A stretch of 24,425 bases of DNA from an uncultured Streptococcus sp. (GTDB lineage Bacteria; Bacillota; Bacilli; Lactobacillales; Streptococcaceae), in NCBI RefSeq assembly GCF_943912555.1, contig NZ_CALTUR010000009.1:1-24425 (forward strand), in the 5' to 3' direction. A model generated the notes under the pieces. That model saw nothing but the letters and a program-made list of their open reading frames with translations. It did not search any database and was not told the origin of the DNA. Position numbers and translations under genes: made by a program. Positions 18,335 through 24,425 of this stretch are shown here, one piece after another (the stretch's first letter is position 1; the number at the start of each line of letters is the position of its first letter).

Positions 18335-20084
18335 AAAAATGTCTCTTTGGAAACAGAGTAAACCCTATCTTGCAGGTCTCCAGTTTGCCCTTCTAATCAC
18401 CTTTCTAGCAACAATCGTATCCAATATCATTACTGTATATGGTCCAACCCGCATCAAGGAAATGACTAATATTATTGCTAGTGGTCTGGAAACAAGTGTG
18501 GATGTCGCGGCGGTTGCAGCCATTGGTAGTTTTTTGGCCGTCATCTATGTGATTGGACTCCTATCAAATTATTTGCAGGCCTTTCTGTTTACAACAGCTA
18601 TTCAACGTTTTTCAGAGCGTTTAAGAACAGCCATTGCAGAGAAAATTAATCGCCTACCATTGAGATATTTTGATGGACACTCTCAGGGGGATACTTTGTC
18701 TCGTGTAACCAATGATGTTGACACTGCAGCCCAGTCCCTCAATCAAAGTCTAGGAACGGTTCTTTCATCTAGTTTACTGGTTTTAGCAGTCTTGGTAACC
18801 ATGTTTGGGATGAACTGGATTTTAGCCTTGGTGACGGTTGTTTCAACTCTTGTTGGCTTTGCTTTCGTGTCCGTCTTTATGGGCAAATCACAGGGCTTTT
18901 TTAAGAGTCAGCAACAAGATTTGGCAGCTGTCAATGGCTATGTGGAGGAAATGTACTCTGGCCATAATGTAGTGACTAGTTACAATGCTATCGAGAGCAC
19001 GAAAGAAGAGTTTGCGAAATTAAATAATCGTCTGTATGACAGCATCTGGAAATCTCAATTTATTTCAGGAATTATGATGCCGATTATGATGTTTATTGGG
19101 AACTTTAGCTATGCCTTGGTGATTATTGTTGGTGCAGCCTTGGCTCTGAATGGGCAGATTAGTATCGGGATTATCGTTGCCTTTATGGCCTACGTTCGTA
19201 TCTTTTCTCAGCCTCTTTCACAAATTGCCCAAGGGATTACTAGTCTTCAGCAGGCTAATGCAGCCATGGGACGTGTCTTCGAATTCCTAGCTGAAGAGGA
19301 AATGAAAGACGAATCCCATAAAGAAAGACAATTGAGCGATATGAAAGGTCAAGTAGTCTTTGATCGAGTCTCCTTTGGTTATACACCAGAGCGAACCATC
19401 ATCCATGACTTTTCTGCGACCGCTCATGCAGGTCAAAAAGTTGCAATTGTCGGACCGACTGGGGCTGGTAAGACAACTATTGTCAATCTTTTGATGAAGT
19501 TCTATGAGATTGATAAGGGAAGTATCCGTATCGATGGTGTAGATACCAAGGATATGAAGCGTTCTGAAGTACATGATGCCTTTTCAATGGTCTTGCAGGA
19601 CACTTGGCTCTTTGAAGGTACTATTCGCGACAATCTTATCTATAACCAAGAGGGTATTAGTGATGAGCGCGTGATTGAAGCCAGCAAGGCTGTAGGGATT
19701 CACCACTTTATCATGACCCTACCAGATGGTTACGATACAGTCTTGGATGACACAGTGACCTTGTCTGTCGGGCAAAAACAACTCTTGACCATTGCTCGTG
19801 CTTTGCTGAAAGATGCGCCACTCTTGATTTTGGATGAGGCGACCTCTTCGGTTGATACACGGACGGAGGAATTGATCCAGAAAGCCATGGACCGTTTGAT
19901 GGAGGGAAGAACTTCCTTTGTCATCGCCCACCGCTTGTCTACTATCCGAAATGCTGATTTGATTCTTGTCATGAAAGATGGAAATATCATAGAGCAAGGA
20001 AATCATGATGAGCTGATGGCGCAAGCTGGCTTCTACGCTGACCTTTACAACAGTCAGTTTACAGAAGATGAAGCAGAAGAATAA
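18324..20084 (+). CDS. ABC exporter half-transporter B (catalytic ATPase subunit)
   Basis: This is the second half of the exporter, 586 aa. The start is ATG 18324 ([11 protein letters not shown]), 8 nt after AAGGAGGA (18308-18315), overlapping gene A by 11 bp. A longer frame from 18288 has no ribosome binding site. Six membrane helices fill about residues 15-310. The ATPase has Walker A GPTGAGKT (377-384), Walker B LLILDE with catalytic Glu505, and switch His536 (AHRLST). Its signature is LSVGQ (480-484) rather than LSGGQ. So the active site should use this subunit's Walker motifs with subunit A's SGGQ, and the LSVGQ side belongs to the degenerate site. Because A is truncated before SGGQ, B may lack a working partner. 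A drug or peptide substrate is suggested only by the MarR context. Confidence 0.95.
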   Translation: MENKKMSLWKQSKPYLAGLQFALLITFLATIVSNIITVYGPTRIKEMTNIIASGLETSVDVAAVAAIGSFLAVIYVIGLLSNYLQAFLFTTAIQRFSERLRTAIAEKINRLPLRYFDGHSQGDTLSRVTNDVDTAAQSLNQSLGTVLSSSLLVLAVLVTMFGMNWILALVTVVSTLVGFAFVSVFMGKSQGFFKSQQQDLAAVNGYVEEMYSGHNVVTSYNAIESTKEEFAKLNNRLYDSIWKSQFISGIMMPIMMFIGNFSYALVIIVGAALALNGQISIGIIVAFMAYVRIFSQPLSQIAQGITSLQQANAAMGRVFEFLAEEEMKDESHKERQLSDMKGQVVFDRVSFGYTPERTIIHDFSATAHAGQKVAIVGPTGAGKTTIVNLLMKFYEIDKGSIRIDGVDTKDMKRSEVHDAFSMVLQDTWLFEGTIRDNLIYNQEGISDERVIEASKAVGIHHFIMTLPDGYDTVLDDTVTLSVGQKQLLTIARALLKDAPLLILDEATSSVDTRTEELIQKAMDRLMEGRTSFVIAHRLSTIRNADLILVMKDGNIIEQGNHDELMAQAGFYADLYNSQFTEDEAEE

Positions 20085-20088
20085 ACCC

Positions 20089-20114
20089 AAAGAAGGCTTG
20101 ACGACCTTCTTTTT
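20089..20114 (+). terminator. Terminator after the ABC operon
   Basis: AAAGAAGG (20089-20096) pairs with CCTTCTTT (20105-20112) around the loop CTTGACGA. The stem can extend through GCAGAA (20073-20078) and TTCTGC (20113-20118). Confidence 0.88.
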
Positions 20115-20126
20115 CTGCACTATACT
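20098..20126 (+). promoter_or_regulatory. Promoter of the PAP2 gene inside the preceding terminator
   Basis: TTGACG (20098-20103) and TATACT (20121-20126) are separated by 17 bp. The -35 box is formed by the loop bases of the ABC-operon terminator. Confidence 0.7.
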
Positions 20127-20167
20127 AGAAGACAAGTGCTTCCCTATAAGCAAAATTTGAGTAAGTG

Positions 20168-20683
20168 ATGAGAAAATATATGAAAAATTATCAAGAATGG
20201 TATGGCCACGTTGCTAGTAACATTAAAAATAAGCCCTTTCTTCTGAGATCGTTAAGAGCTTTCAATCGCTTCATGACAGTAGTTATGCCTATGATTTATC
20301 TAACCTTGTTAGCCACTACCTATCTACAAGAAGGACTTGGAAAACAAGTCTTGGTCTATGTGTTTATCCCTGCATCAGGTTTTGTGATTTTGTCCTTTCT
20401 TCGTAAGAAAATCAATGCCCCTAGGCCTTATGAGGAATGGACTATTAAACCTTTGCTTGACAGAGATAGTCCTGGTCAGTCTATGCCCAGTCGTCATGTC
20501 TTTTCAGCAACCATTATCTCCATGGCTTGCTTGCATGCTAGTTTATCTGTAGGGGTTATCTTGTTGGTCTTGTCAGCCCTCCTCGGTCTAGTGAGAGTCT
20601 CAGGTGGCGTGCATTATCCCAAGGATGTAGTAGTTGGCTATATTTGTGCTCTTGTGTGGGGTGTGATTTTCTTTCTATTTTGA
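20168..20683 (+). CDS. PAP2-family membrane phosphatase
   Basis: PAP2 enzymes remove phosphate from lipid phosphates such as phosphatidic acid or undecaprenyl pyrophosphate. The product is about 171 aa with four or five membrane helices. The three family motifs are visible. The first is RKKINAPRP, with Arg in place of the usual first Lys. The second is PSRHVFSA with the catalytic His. The third is RVSGGVHYPKD with the second His and the Asp. The start is uncertain: GTG 20165, ATG 20168 and ATG 20180 are in frame and none has a strong ribosome binding site. I use ATG 20168. It has its own promoter and is followed by a terminator. A role in recycling cell-wall lipid carrier is possible but unproven. 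Confidence 0.9.
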   Translation: MRKYMKNYQEWYGHVASNIKNKPFLLRSLRAFNRFMTVVMPMIYLTLLATTYLQEGLGKQVLVYVFIPASGFVILSFLRKKINAPRPYEEWTIKPLLDRDSPGQSMPSRHVFSATIISMACLHASLSVGVILLVLSALLGLVRVSGGVHYPKDVVVGYICALVWGVIFFLF

Positions 20684-20693
20684 ATTGTAAGTT

Positions 20694-20743
20694 AAGGTGG
20701 TCCTACAACCACTTACGGGTCTAAAGTAACCACTTGCTTTTTT
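20694..20743 (+). terminator. Terminator between the PAP2 and LytTR genes, with two alternative arms
   Basis: AGGTGGT (20695-20701) can pair with ACCACTT at 20708-20714 or with the second ACCACTT at 20729-20735. The second pairing is followed by GCTTTTTTGC and gives the better terminator. The ACCACTT copies also belong to the direct repeats listed next. Confidence 0.55.
20707..20737 (+). promoter_or_regulatory. Putative LytTR binding site (two direct repeats)
   Basis: AACCACTTAC (20707-20716) and AACCACTTGC (20728-20737) differ at one base and start exactly 21 bp apart, two turns of the helix. LytTR-domain regulators (ComE, AgrA, HdrR/BrsR type) bind pairs of about 9-bp direct repeats with a 12-bp gap, as here. 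The second copy ends 10 bp before the -35 box of the LytTR gene, a position suited to activation. Confidence 0.6.
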
Positions 20744-20747
20744 GCTC

Positions 20748-20776
20748 TTGTTTTCTTATTTTAGCTTTGATATAGT
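20748..20776 (+). promoter_or_regulatory. Promoter of the LytTR/LiaF-like operon
   Basis: A weak -35 TTGTTT (20748-20753), a 17-bp spacer and the extended -10 TG-A-TATAGT (20768-20776). A weak -35 beneath the direct repeats fits an activator-assisted promoter. Confidence 0.65.
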
Positions 20777-20796
20777 AGAGTCAGAAAGGAGATGGA

Positions 20797-21243
20797 ATGA
20801 AGTTACGAATCGAAATTGACAGCAATTTAGAGGAAACTGAAATTGTCATCAAGGCAGCGGCTTTGACAGATGAGATTGCGGATTTACAGCGCCTCTTGCA
20901 AGAGTCCAAGTCTCCTCGGTTGATTTTTTACAAGGGGACGGGTGAATATTATCTGGATTTGTCGGAAATTCTCTTCTTTGAGACGGAAGGTAGCAAGATT
21001 TATGCCCATACCCATAAAGATGCCTATGAAGTTCGGCTCAAACTCTATGAGTTAGAGTCTATCCTTCCTCGCTATTTTAGTCGAGTATCCAAGTCAACTA
21101 TCGCTAATATTCGGCAAATCTATTCGGTGGATAAGTCCTTTTCAGGAACGGGGACCATTTCCTTTTATCAGACCCACAAGGAGGTTCATGTCTCACGACA
21201 TTATCAATCCCTCCTAAAAGAAAATCTAAGAAACATGAGGTAA
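20797..21243 (+). CDS. LytTR-domain DNA-binding regulator without receiver domain
   Basis: This 148-aa protein has a LytTR DNA-binding domain at about residues 45-145, with LSEILFFETEGSKIYAHT, YFSRVSKSTIANIRQI and HVSRHYQSLLKENL as family landmarks. The first 45 residues are charged and contain no phospho-acceptor receiver domain, so it is not a classic response regulator. The start is ATG 20797, 5 nt after AAAGGAG (20785-20791). It is followed after 4 bp by a membrane protein. Stand-alone LytTR proteins paired with an inhibitory membrane protein are known in streptococci (HdrRM and BrsRM of S. mutans). That parallel and the direct repeats upstream suggest an autoregulated membrane-controlled switch. 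Confidence 0.93.
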   Translation: MKLRIEIDSNLEETEIVIKAAALTDEIADLQRLLQESKSPRLIFYKGTGEYYLDLSEILFFETEGSKIYAHTHKDAYEVRLKLYELESILPRYFSRVSKSTIANIRQIYSVDKSFSGTGTISFYQTHKEVHVSRHYQSLLKENLRNMR

Positions 21244-21247
21244 TAAG

Positions 21248-21922
21248 ATGAAAAAGAAAGCATTTGGTATTGTATTGCTTGTTTTGGCGGCTTTAGTATT
21301 ATTGCAGGGGAATTTTGGAATCCCTTCTCTGGGGGGGCAAATTTGGCCCTTGATTGGTATTGCTTTTTTTGCCTACCAATCAGTCGGAGCTTTGTTGCGT
21401 CGCCACTTAACTTCAGCCTCTTTTACAGCTCTAGTAGCCTTAATGATTGCTAACCACTTTTATGATATTTTACCGATTCCAAATCAGTCACTATTCTGGG
21501 CTAGTATTTTAATCGTACTGGGTGTCAACGCACTTACTCATTCTAACAGAACTTGGAATGGGAAAAAATGGTGGTATGATGGTGAAAAGACCATTCTTAC
21601 AGACAAGGAAGTCGCTTTTGGGACGGGGACTTTCTACAAGCAAAACCAAGAGTTGGTAGAAGACCAAGTAGAAGTTGGTTTTGGCAATGCCAAGATATAT
21701 TATGACAATGCAGAGATGTTAGGAGATAGCGCAACCTTGAAAGTTGAAGTTGGTTTTGGCAATGCAGTTATCTATGTTCCTCAACATTGGAGAGTTGATT
21801 TAAAGGTGGAAACTTTCTGTGGTGTAGCCAAAGCAGATACTTCTCTAGCCCCAACCAGCAAAACCTTGATTATCCGTGGGGATGTGGCCTTTGGGAAGTT
21901 GGGAATTGTCTACGTTAAATAA
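21248..21922 (+). CDS. LiaF-like membrane protein
   Basis: This 224-aa protein has about four membrane segments (residues 5-20, 31-50, 57-70 and 80-97) and then a soluble C-terminal part of about 125 residues. The C-terminal part resembles the LiaF/cell-wall-active antibiotic response domain, with repeated VEVGFGNA blocks and GDVAFGKLGIVYV at the end. LiaF restrains the LiaRS envelope-stress system in Firmicutes; here the neighbour is a LytTR regulator, not LiaS and LiaR. The start is ATG 21248, 7 nt after GAGG (21237-21240), 4 bp past the LytTR stop. It probably senses the envelope or holds the LytTR protein in check, which is inference. No clear terminator follows. Confidence 0.88.
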   Translation: MKKKAFGIVLLVLAALVLLQGNFGIPSLGGQIWPLIGIAFFAYQSVGALLRRHLTSASFTALVALMIANHFYDILPIPNQSLFWASILIVLGVNALTHSNRTWNGKKWWYDGEKTILTDKEVAFGTGTFYKQNQELVEDQVEVGFGNAKIYYDNAEMLGDSATLKVEVGFGNAVIYVPQHWRVDLKVETFCGVAKADTSLAPTSKTLIIRGDVAFGKLGIVYVK

Positions 21923-21940
21923 AAAAATCTTCCAATTCCC

Positions 21941-21969
21941 TTGCAAAAATGAAGAAAGTGTGATAACAT
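21941..21969 (+). promoter_or_regulatory. Promoter of rpmB
   Basis: TTGCAA (21941-21946), a 17-bp spacer and the extended -10 TG-A-TAACAT (21961-21969). Confidence 0.6.
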
Positions 21970-21972
21970 ATT

Positions 21973-22018
21973 ACGGTATGTGGTGCTAGCACATCCGCTA
22001 TATTAGATCTAATAGGAG
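21973..22018 (+). other. Structured rpmB leader with two palindromes
   Basis: ATGTG and CACAT enclose GTGCTAG (about 21978-21994). TATTAGATCTAATA (22001-22014) is a perfect 14-bp palindrome that abuts the Shine-Dalgarno AGGAGG. Folding of the second could limit ribosome access. Autogenous control by L28 is a guess. Confidence 0.4.
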
Positions 22019-22027
22019 GAAAACACA

Positions 22028-22216
22028 ATGGCTAAAGTATGTTACTTTACAGGTCGTAAGACTGTATCAGGAAACAACCGTTCACACGCGATGAACCAAA
22101 CAAAACGTGCCGTAAAACCAAACCTTCAAAAAGTTACTGTTCTTATCGATGGTAAACCTAAAAAAGTTTGGGCTTCAGCTCGTGCTTTGAAATCAGGTAA
22201 AGTTGAACGCGTTTAA
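22028..22216 (+). CDS. rpmB: Ribosomal protein bL28
   Basis: bL28 is a small, basic 50S subunit protein. The product is 62 aa, the usual length in Firmicutes. It begins [21 protein letters not shown], followed by [35 protein letters not shown], which covers the whole family domain. The start is ATG 22028 after AGGAGGA (22014-22020). Codon usage is strongly biased, as for a highly expressed gene. It has its own promoter and terminator. In S. pneumoniae it also precedes the asp23-like and fakA genes. Confidence 0.98.
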   Translation: MAKVCYFTGRKTVSGNNRSHAMNQTKRAVKPNLQKVTVLIDGKPKKVWASARALKSGKVERV

Positions 22217-22228
22217 TAATAAAAGTAA

Positions 22229-22249
22229 GGAGACCTTAGGGTCTTTTTT
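22229..22249 (+). terminator. Terminator after rpmB
   Basis: AGACC (22231-22235) pairs with GGTCT (22240-22244) around TTAG, extended by wobble and A-T pairs, followed by a T-run (to 22249). Confidence 0.8.
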
Positions 22250-22313
22250 CTTTTGTTGTGGGTATAAAATCATTTGAAAACGGAGTAAATATCCGCTGAT
22301 ACAGTATTCTGCT

Positions 22314-22342
22314 TTTACACTTGGGCTGAAATATGATAAAAT
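22314..22342 (+). promoter_or_regulatory. Promoter of the asp23-like/fakA operon
   Basis: TTTACA (22314-22319), a 17-bp spacer and the extended -10 TG-A-TAAAAT (22334-22342). A 12-bp perfect palindrome, TCAACTAGTTGA (22349-22360), lies at the expected start of transcription and runs into the ribosome binding site GAGG (22359-22362). Confidence 0.8.
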
Positions 22343-22370
22343 AGAGTATCAACTAGTTGAGGTAAAAAGG

Positions 22371-22736
22371 ATGACTGTAAAAATTAATACAAAAGATGGT
22401 CAAATCGAACTAACAGATGAAGTGATTGCAACCGTTGTAGGTGGAGCAGCAACTGAGATTTTTGGTGTGGTCGGTATGGCTAGTAAAAATGCCCTCAAAG
22501 ATAACTTCCAAGCTCTTCTAGGTAAGGAAAATTATTCTAAAGGTGTCGTCGTAAAAGCGGCCGAAGATGGCAGTATTGCAGTTGATGTATATACCGTGTT
22601 GAGCTACGGAACAAAGATTAGCGAAGTGTCAAAAAACATTCAAGAGCGTGTTCGTTTTAGTTTGGAAAACCAACTTGGAATTACTGCTCAGACTGTAAAT
22701 GTCTACATTCAAAATATCAAAGTTGTAGGAGAATAA
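22371..22736 (+). CDS. Asp23/Gls24 family envelope stress response protein (YloU-like)
   Basis: This 121-aa protein belongs to the Asp23/DUF322 family, whose members gather at the membrane and are linked to envelope and alkaline stress. The domain fills the protein: GQIELTDEVIATVVGGAATEI (shown in two family blocks), FGVVGMASK, VVVKAAEDGSIAVDVYTVLSYG and VNVYIQNIKVV. The start is ATG 22371, 8 nt after GAGG (22359-22362). The stop is 2 bp before fakA, so the two are cotranscribed. The same pair occurs in Bacillus (yloU-yloV) and other Firmicutes. A direct functional link to FakA is likely from this conserved pairing but not shown by the sequence. Confidence 0.95.
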   Translation: MTVKINTKDGQIELTDEVIATVVGGAATEIFGVVGMASKNALKDNFQALLGKENYSKGVVVKAAEDGSIAVDVYTVLSYGTKISEVSKNIQERVRFSLENQLGITAQTVNVYIQNIKVVGE

Positions 22737-22738
22737 CC

Positions 22739-24406
22739 GTGTCAAAAATTACTACTAGCTTATTTCAAGAAATGGTGCAGGCTGCATCAACTCGCTTGAA
22801 TAAGCAAGCTGAATATGTCAATTCATTGAACGTTTTTCCAGTTCCAGATGGAGATACTGGTACAAACATGGGAATGACCATTGAAAATGGTGCTAAAGAG
22901 GTTGCAGATAAGCCAGCTTCTACTGTTGGAGAGGTAGCAAGCATTCTTGCTAAAGGGCTTTTGATGGGTGCGCGTGGGAACTCAGGAGTTATTACGTCTC
23001 AGCTTTTCCGTGGATTTTCACAAGCCATCAAGGATAAAGACGAGTTAACAGGTCACGACTTGGCCCTTGCCTTCCAATCAGGTGTGGAAGTTGCTTATAA
23101 GGCCGTTATGAAACCAGTTGAAGGAACGATTTTGACAGTGTCTCGTGGTGCTGCTATCGGTGCTAAGAAAAAGGCTGAGCAAACAGATGACGCTGTTGAA
23201 GTCATGCGCGCAGCTTTAGAAGGTGCTAAAACAGCTCTAGCTAAAACGCCAGACATGCTTCCAGTCTTGAAGGAAGTTGGCGTTGTGGACTCAGGTGGTC
23301 AAGGACTGGTCTTCATCTACGAAGGTTTCCTTTCAGCCCTTACTGGCGAATATATTGCATCTGAGGACTTTGTAGCGACTCCTGCTAATATGAGTGAAAT
23401 GATCAATGCAGAACACCACAAGTCTGTAGCTGGTCATGTAGCGACTGAGGACATCACGTTTGGTTACTGTACTGAAATCATGGTAGCTCTTAAGCAAGGT
23501 CCAACCTATGCCAAAGATTTTGACTACGATGAATTTCGTAACTATTTGAATGAACTTGGAGACTCTCTCCTTGTTGTCAATGATGATGAAATCGTCAAAG
23601 TCCATGTCCATACAGAAGATCCAGGACTTGTTATGCAAGAAGGTCTCAAATATGGTAGCTTGGTCAAGGTAAAAGTTGACAATATGCGTAACCAACACGA
23701 AGCACAAGTTGAGAAAGAAGCTGCCCAAGTTAGCAAACCAGCTGAAGAAAAAGAGTATGCTTTGATTGCTGTAGTGGCTGGTAAAGGTCTAGCAGATATC
23801 TTCCGTTCCCAAGGTGTTGATTATGTTATCGAAGGCGGTCAAACCATGAACCCTTCAACAGAAGACTTTATTAAGGCTGTTGAACAGGTTAACGCTCGTA
23901 ATATTATCTTCTTGCCAAACAACAAGAATATTTTCATGGCAGCTCAATCTGCAGCAGAAGTTTTGGAACAACCAGCAGTAGTGGTGGAAGCTCGTACTCT
24001 TCCTCAAGGATTGACTAGTCTTCTTGCCTTTGATCCAAGCAAGTCCATCGAAGAAAACCAAGAGCGTATGACTGCAGCCCTTAGCGATGTCGTTAGCGGA
24101 AGCGTCACAACCGCTGTGCGTGATACAACGATTGATGGATTAGAAATCCATGAAAACGATAATCTTGGTATGGTGGATGGGAAAATCCTCGTGTCAAACC
24201 CTGACATGCACCAAACCTTGACAGAAACCTTGAAACATATGTTGGATGAAGATAGTGAAATCGTAACCTTCTATGTCGGTGAAGACGGAAGTGAAGAACT
24301 TGCTAATGAAATTGCTCAAGAAATCGCAGAAGAATTCGAAGACGTTGAAGTCGAGATTCACCAAGGACAACAACCAGTTTACCCATACCTATTTAGTGTG
24401 GAATAA
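22739..24406 (+). CDS. fakA: Fatty acid kinase catalytic subunit FakA (DhaL/DegV-type, YloV)
   Basis: FakA phosphorylates fatty acids held by FakB proteins so that host fatty acids can enter phospholipid synthesis. The product is 555 aa, full length. The N-terminal DhaL-like ATP domain has NVFPVPDGDTGTNM with metal-binding D37 and D39, and GARGNSGVITSQLFRG. The middle domain has VKVHVHTEDPG with H289 and H291, where the family's required His lies. The C-terminal domain is DegV-like and ends in PVYPYLFSVE. The start is GTG 22739, 7 nt after AGGAG (22727-22731). FakB genes are not in the window. Only 19 bp follow the stop. Confidence 0.96.
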   Translation: MSKITTSLFQEMVQAASTRLNKQAEYVNSLNVFPVPDGDTGTNMGMTIENGAKEVADKPASTVGEVASILAKGLLMGARGNSGVITSQLFRGFSQAIKDKDELTGHDLALAFQSGVEVAYKAVMKPVEGTILTVSRGAAIGAKKKAEQTDDAVEVMRAALEGAKTALAKTPDMLPVLKEVGVVDSGGQGLVFIYEGFLSALTGEYIASEDFVATPANMSEMINAEHHKSVAGHVATEDITFGYCTEIMVALKQGPTYAKDFDYDEFRNYLNELGDSLLVVNDDEIVKVHVHTEDPGLVMQEGLKYGSLVKVKVDNMRNQHEAQVEKEAAQVSKPAEEKEYALIAVVAGKGLADIFRSQGVDYVIEGGQTMNPSTEDFIKAVEQVNARNIIFLPNNKNIFMAAQSAAEVLEQPAVVVEARTLPQGLTSLLAFDPSKSIEENQERMTAALSDVVSGSVTTAVRDTTIDGLEIHENDNLGMVDGKILVSNPDMHQTLTETLKHMLDEDSEIVTFYVGEDGSEELANEIAQEIAEEFEDVEVEIHQGQQPVYPYLFSVE

Positions 24407-24425
24407 GATTAATGAAGGACTGAGA

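Noticed and set aside
21901..21940. Inverted repeat GGGAATTG/CAATTCCC at the end of the LiaF-like gene as a terminator
   Set aside because: The loop is 24 nt and no T-run follows the right arm.
1..24425. CRISPR array, BOX/RUP-type repeats, insertion sequences, tRNA or rRNA genes
   Set aside because: No regularly spaced repeats, transposase frames or recognisable RNA gene sequences were seen on either strand.

Overview
This window looks like chromosomal core sequence of a low-GC, naturally transformable Streptococcus of the mitis group (S. mitis, S. oralis or a close relative of S. pneumoniae). RpoB, RpoC, RecA, CinA and ribosomal L28 read as near-copies of the pneumococcal proteins as I remember them, and a ComX-type cin-box (TACGAATA) lies directly before cinA. 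The species call is inference; I ran no alignment. All genes are on the + strand. There are no tRNA or rRNA genes, insertion sequences, phage genes or CRISPR arrays.

Layout. (1) 1-7730: rpoB and rpoC behind one strong promoter and a leader of about 245 nt that contains a terminator-like hairpin. (2) 7797-8984: ndk and an unrecognised multi-pass membrane protein. (3) 9080-11091: tsaE (tRNA t6A synthesis), a GNAT acetyltransferase and a LytR-CpsA-Psr cell-wall enzyme. (4) 11155-13679: the competence unit cin-box-cinA-recA. (5) 13760-15943: a MATE efflux protein, then a YebC-type translation factor. In S. pneumoniae recA is followed by dinF and lytA, with ply near the yebC homologue. None of those three is present here between recA and yebC. 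(6) 16006-20084: a MarR regulator with three copies of a TAGTTCTC operator motif, followed by a heterodimeric ABC exporter. The first half-transporter is cut by an in-frame TGA just before its ABC signature and also has a Walker A Lys-to-Arg change. (7) 20168-21922: a PAP2 phosphatase, then a LytTR DNA-binding protein and a LiaF-like membrane protein. (8) 22028-24406: rpmB, then an Asp23/YloU protein and FakA, a fatty-acid kinase pair.

The most interesting region is 20684-21922. A stand-alone LytTR regulator is transcribed with a LiaF-like membrane protein. Upstream of its promoter are two 10-bp near-identical direct repeats (AACCACTTAC and AACCACTTGC) exactly 21 bp apart, the geometry used by LytTR-domain proteins. 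This suggests an autoregulated, membrane-controlled cell-envelope switch. Other points worth checking are the rpoB attenuator, the three-site MarR operator, the broken ABC subunit, two probable leaderless mRNAs (tsaE and the MATE gene), and a promoter whose -35 box sits in the loop of the preceding terminator.
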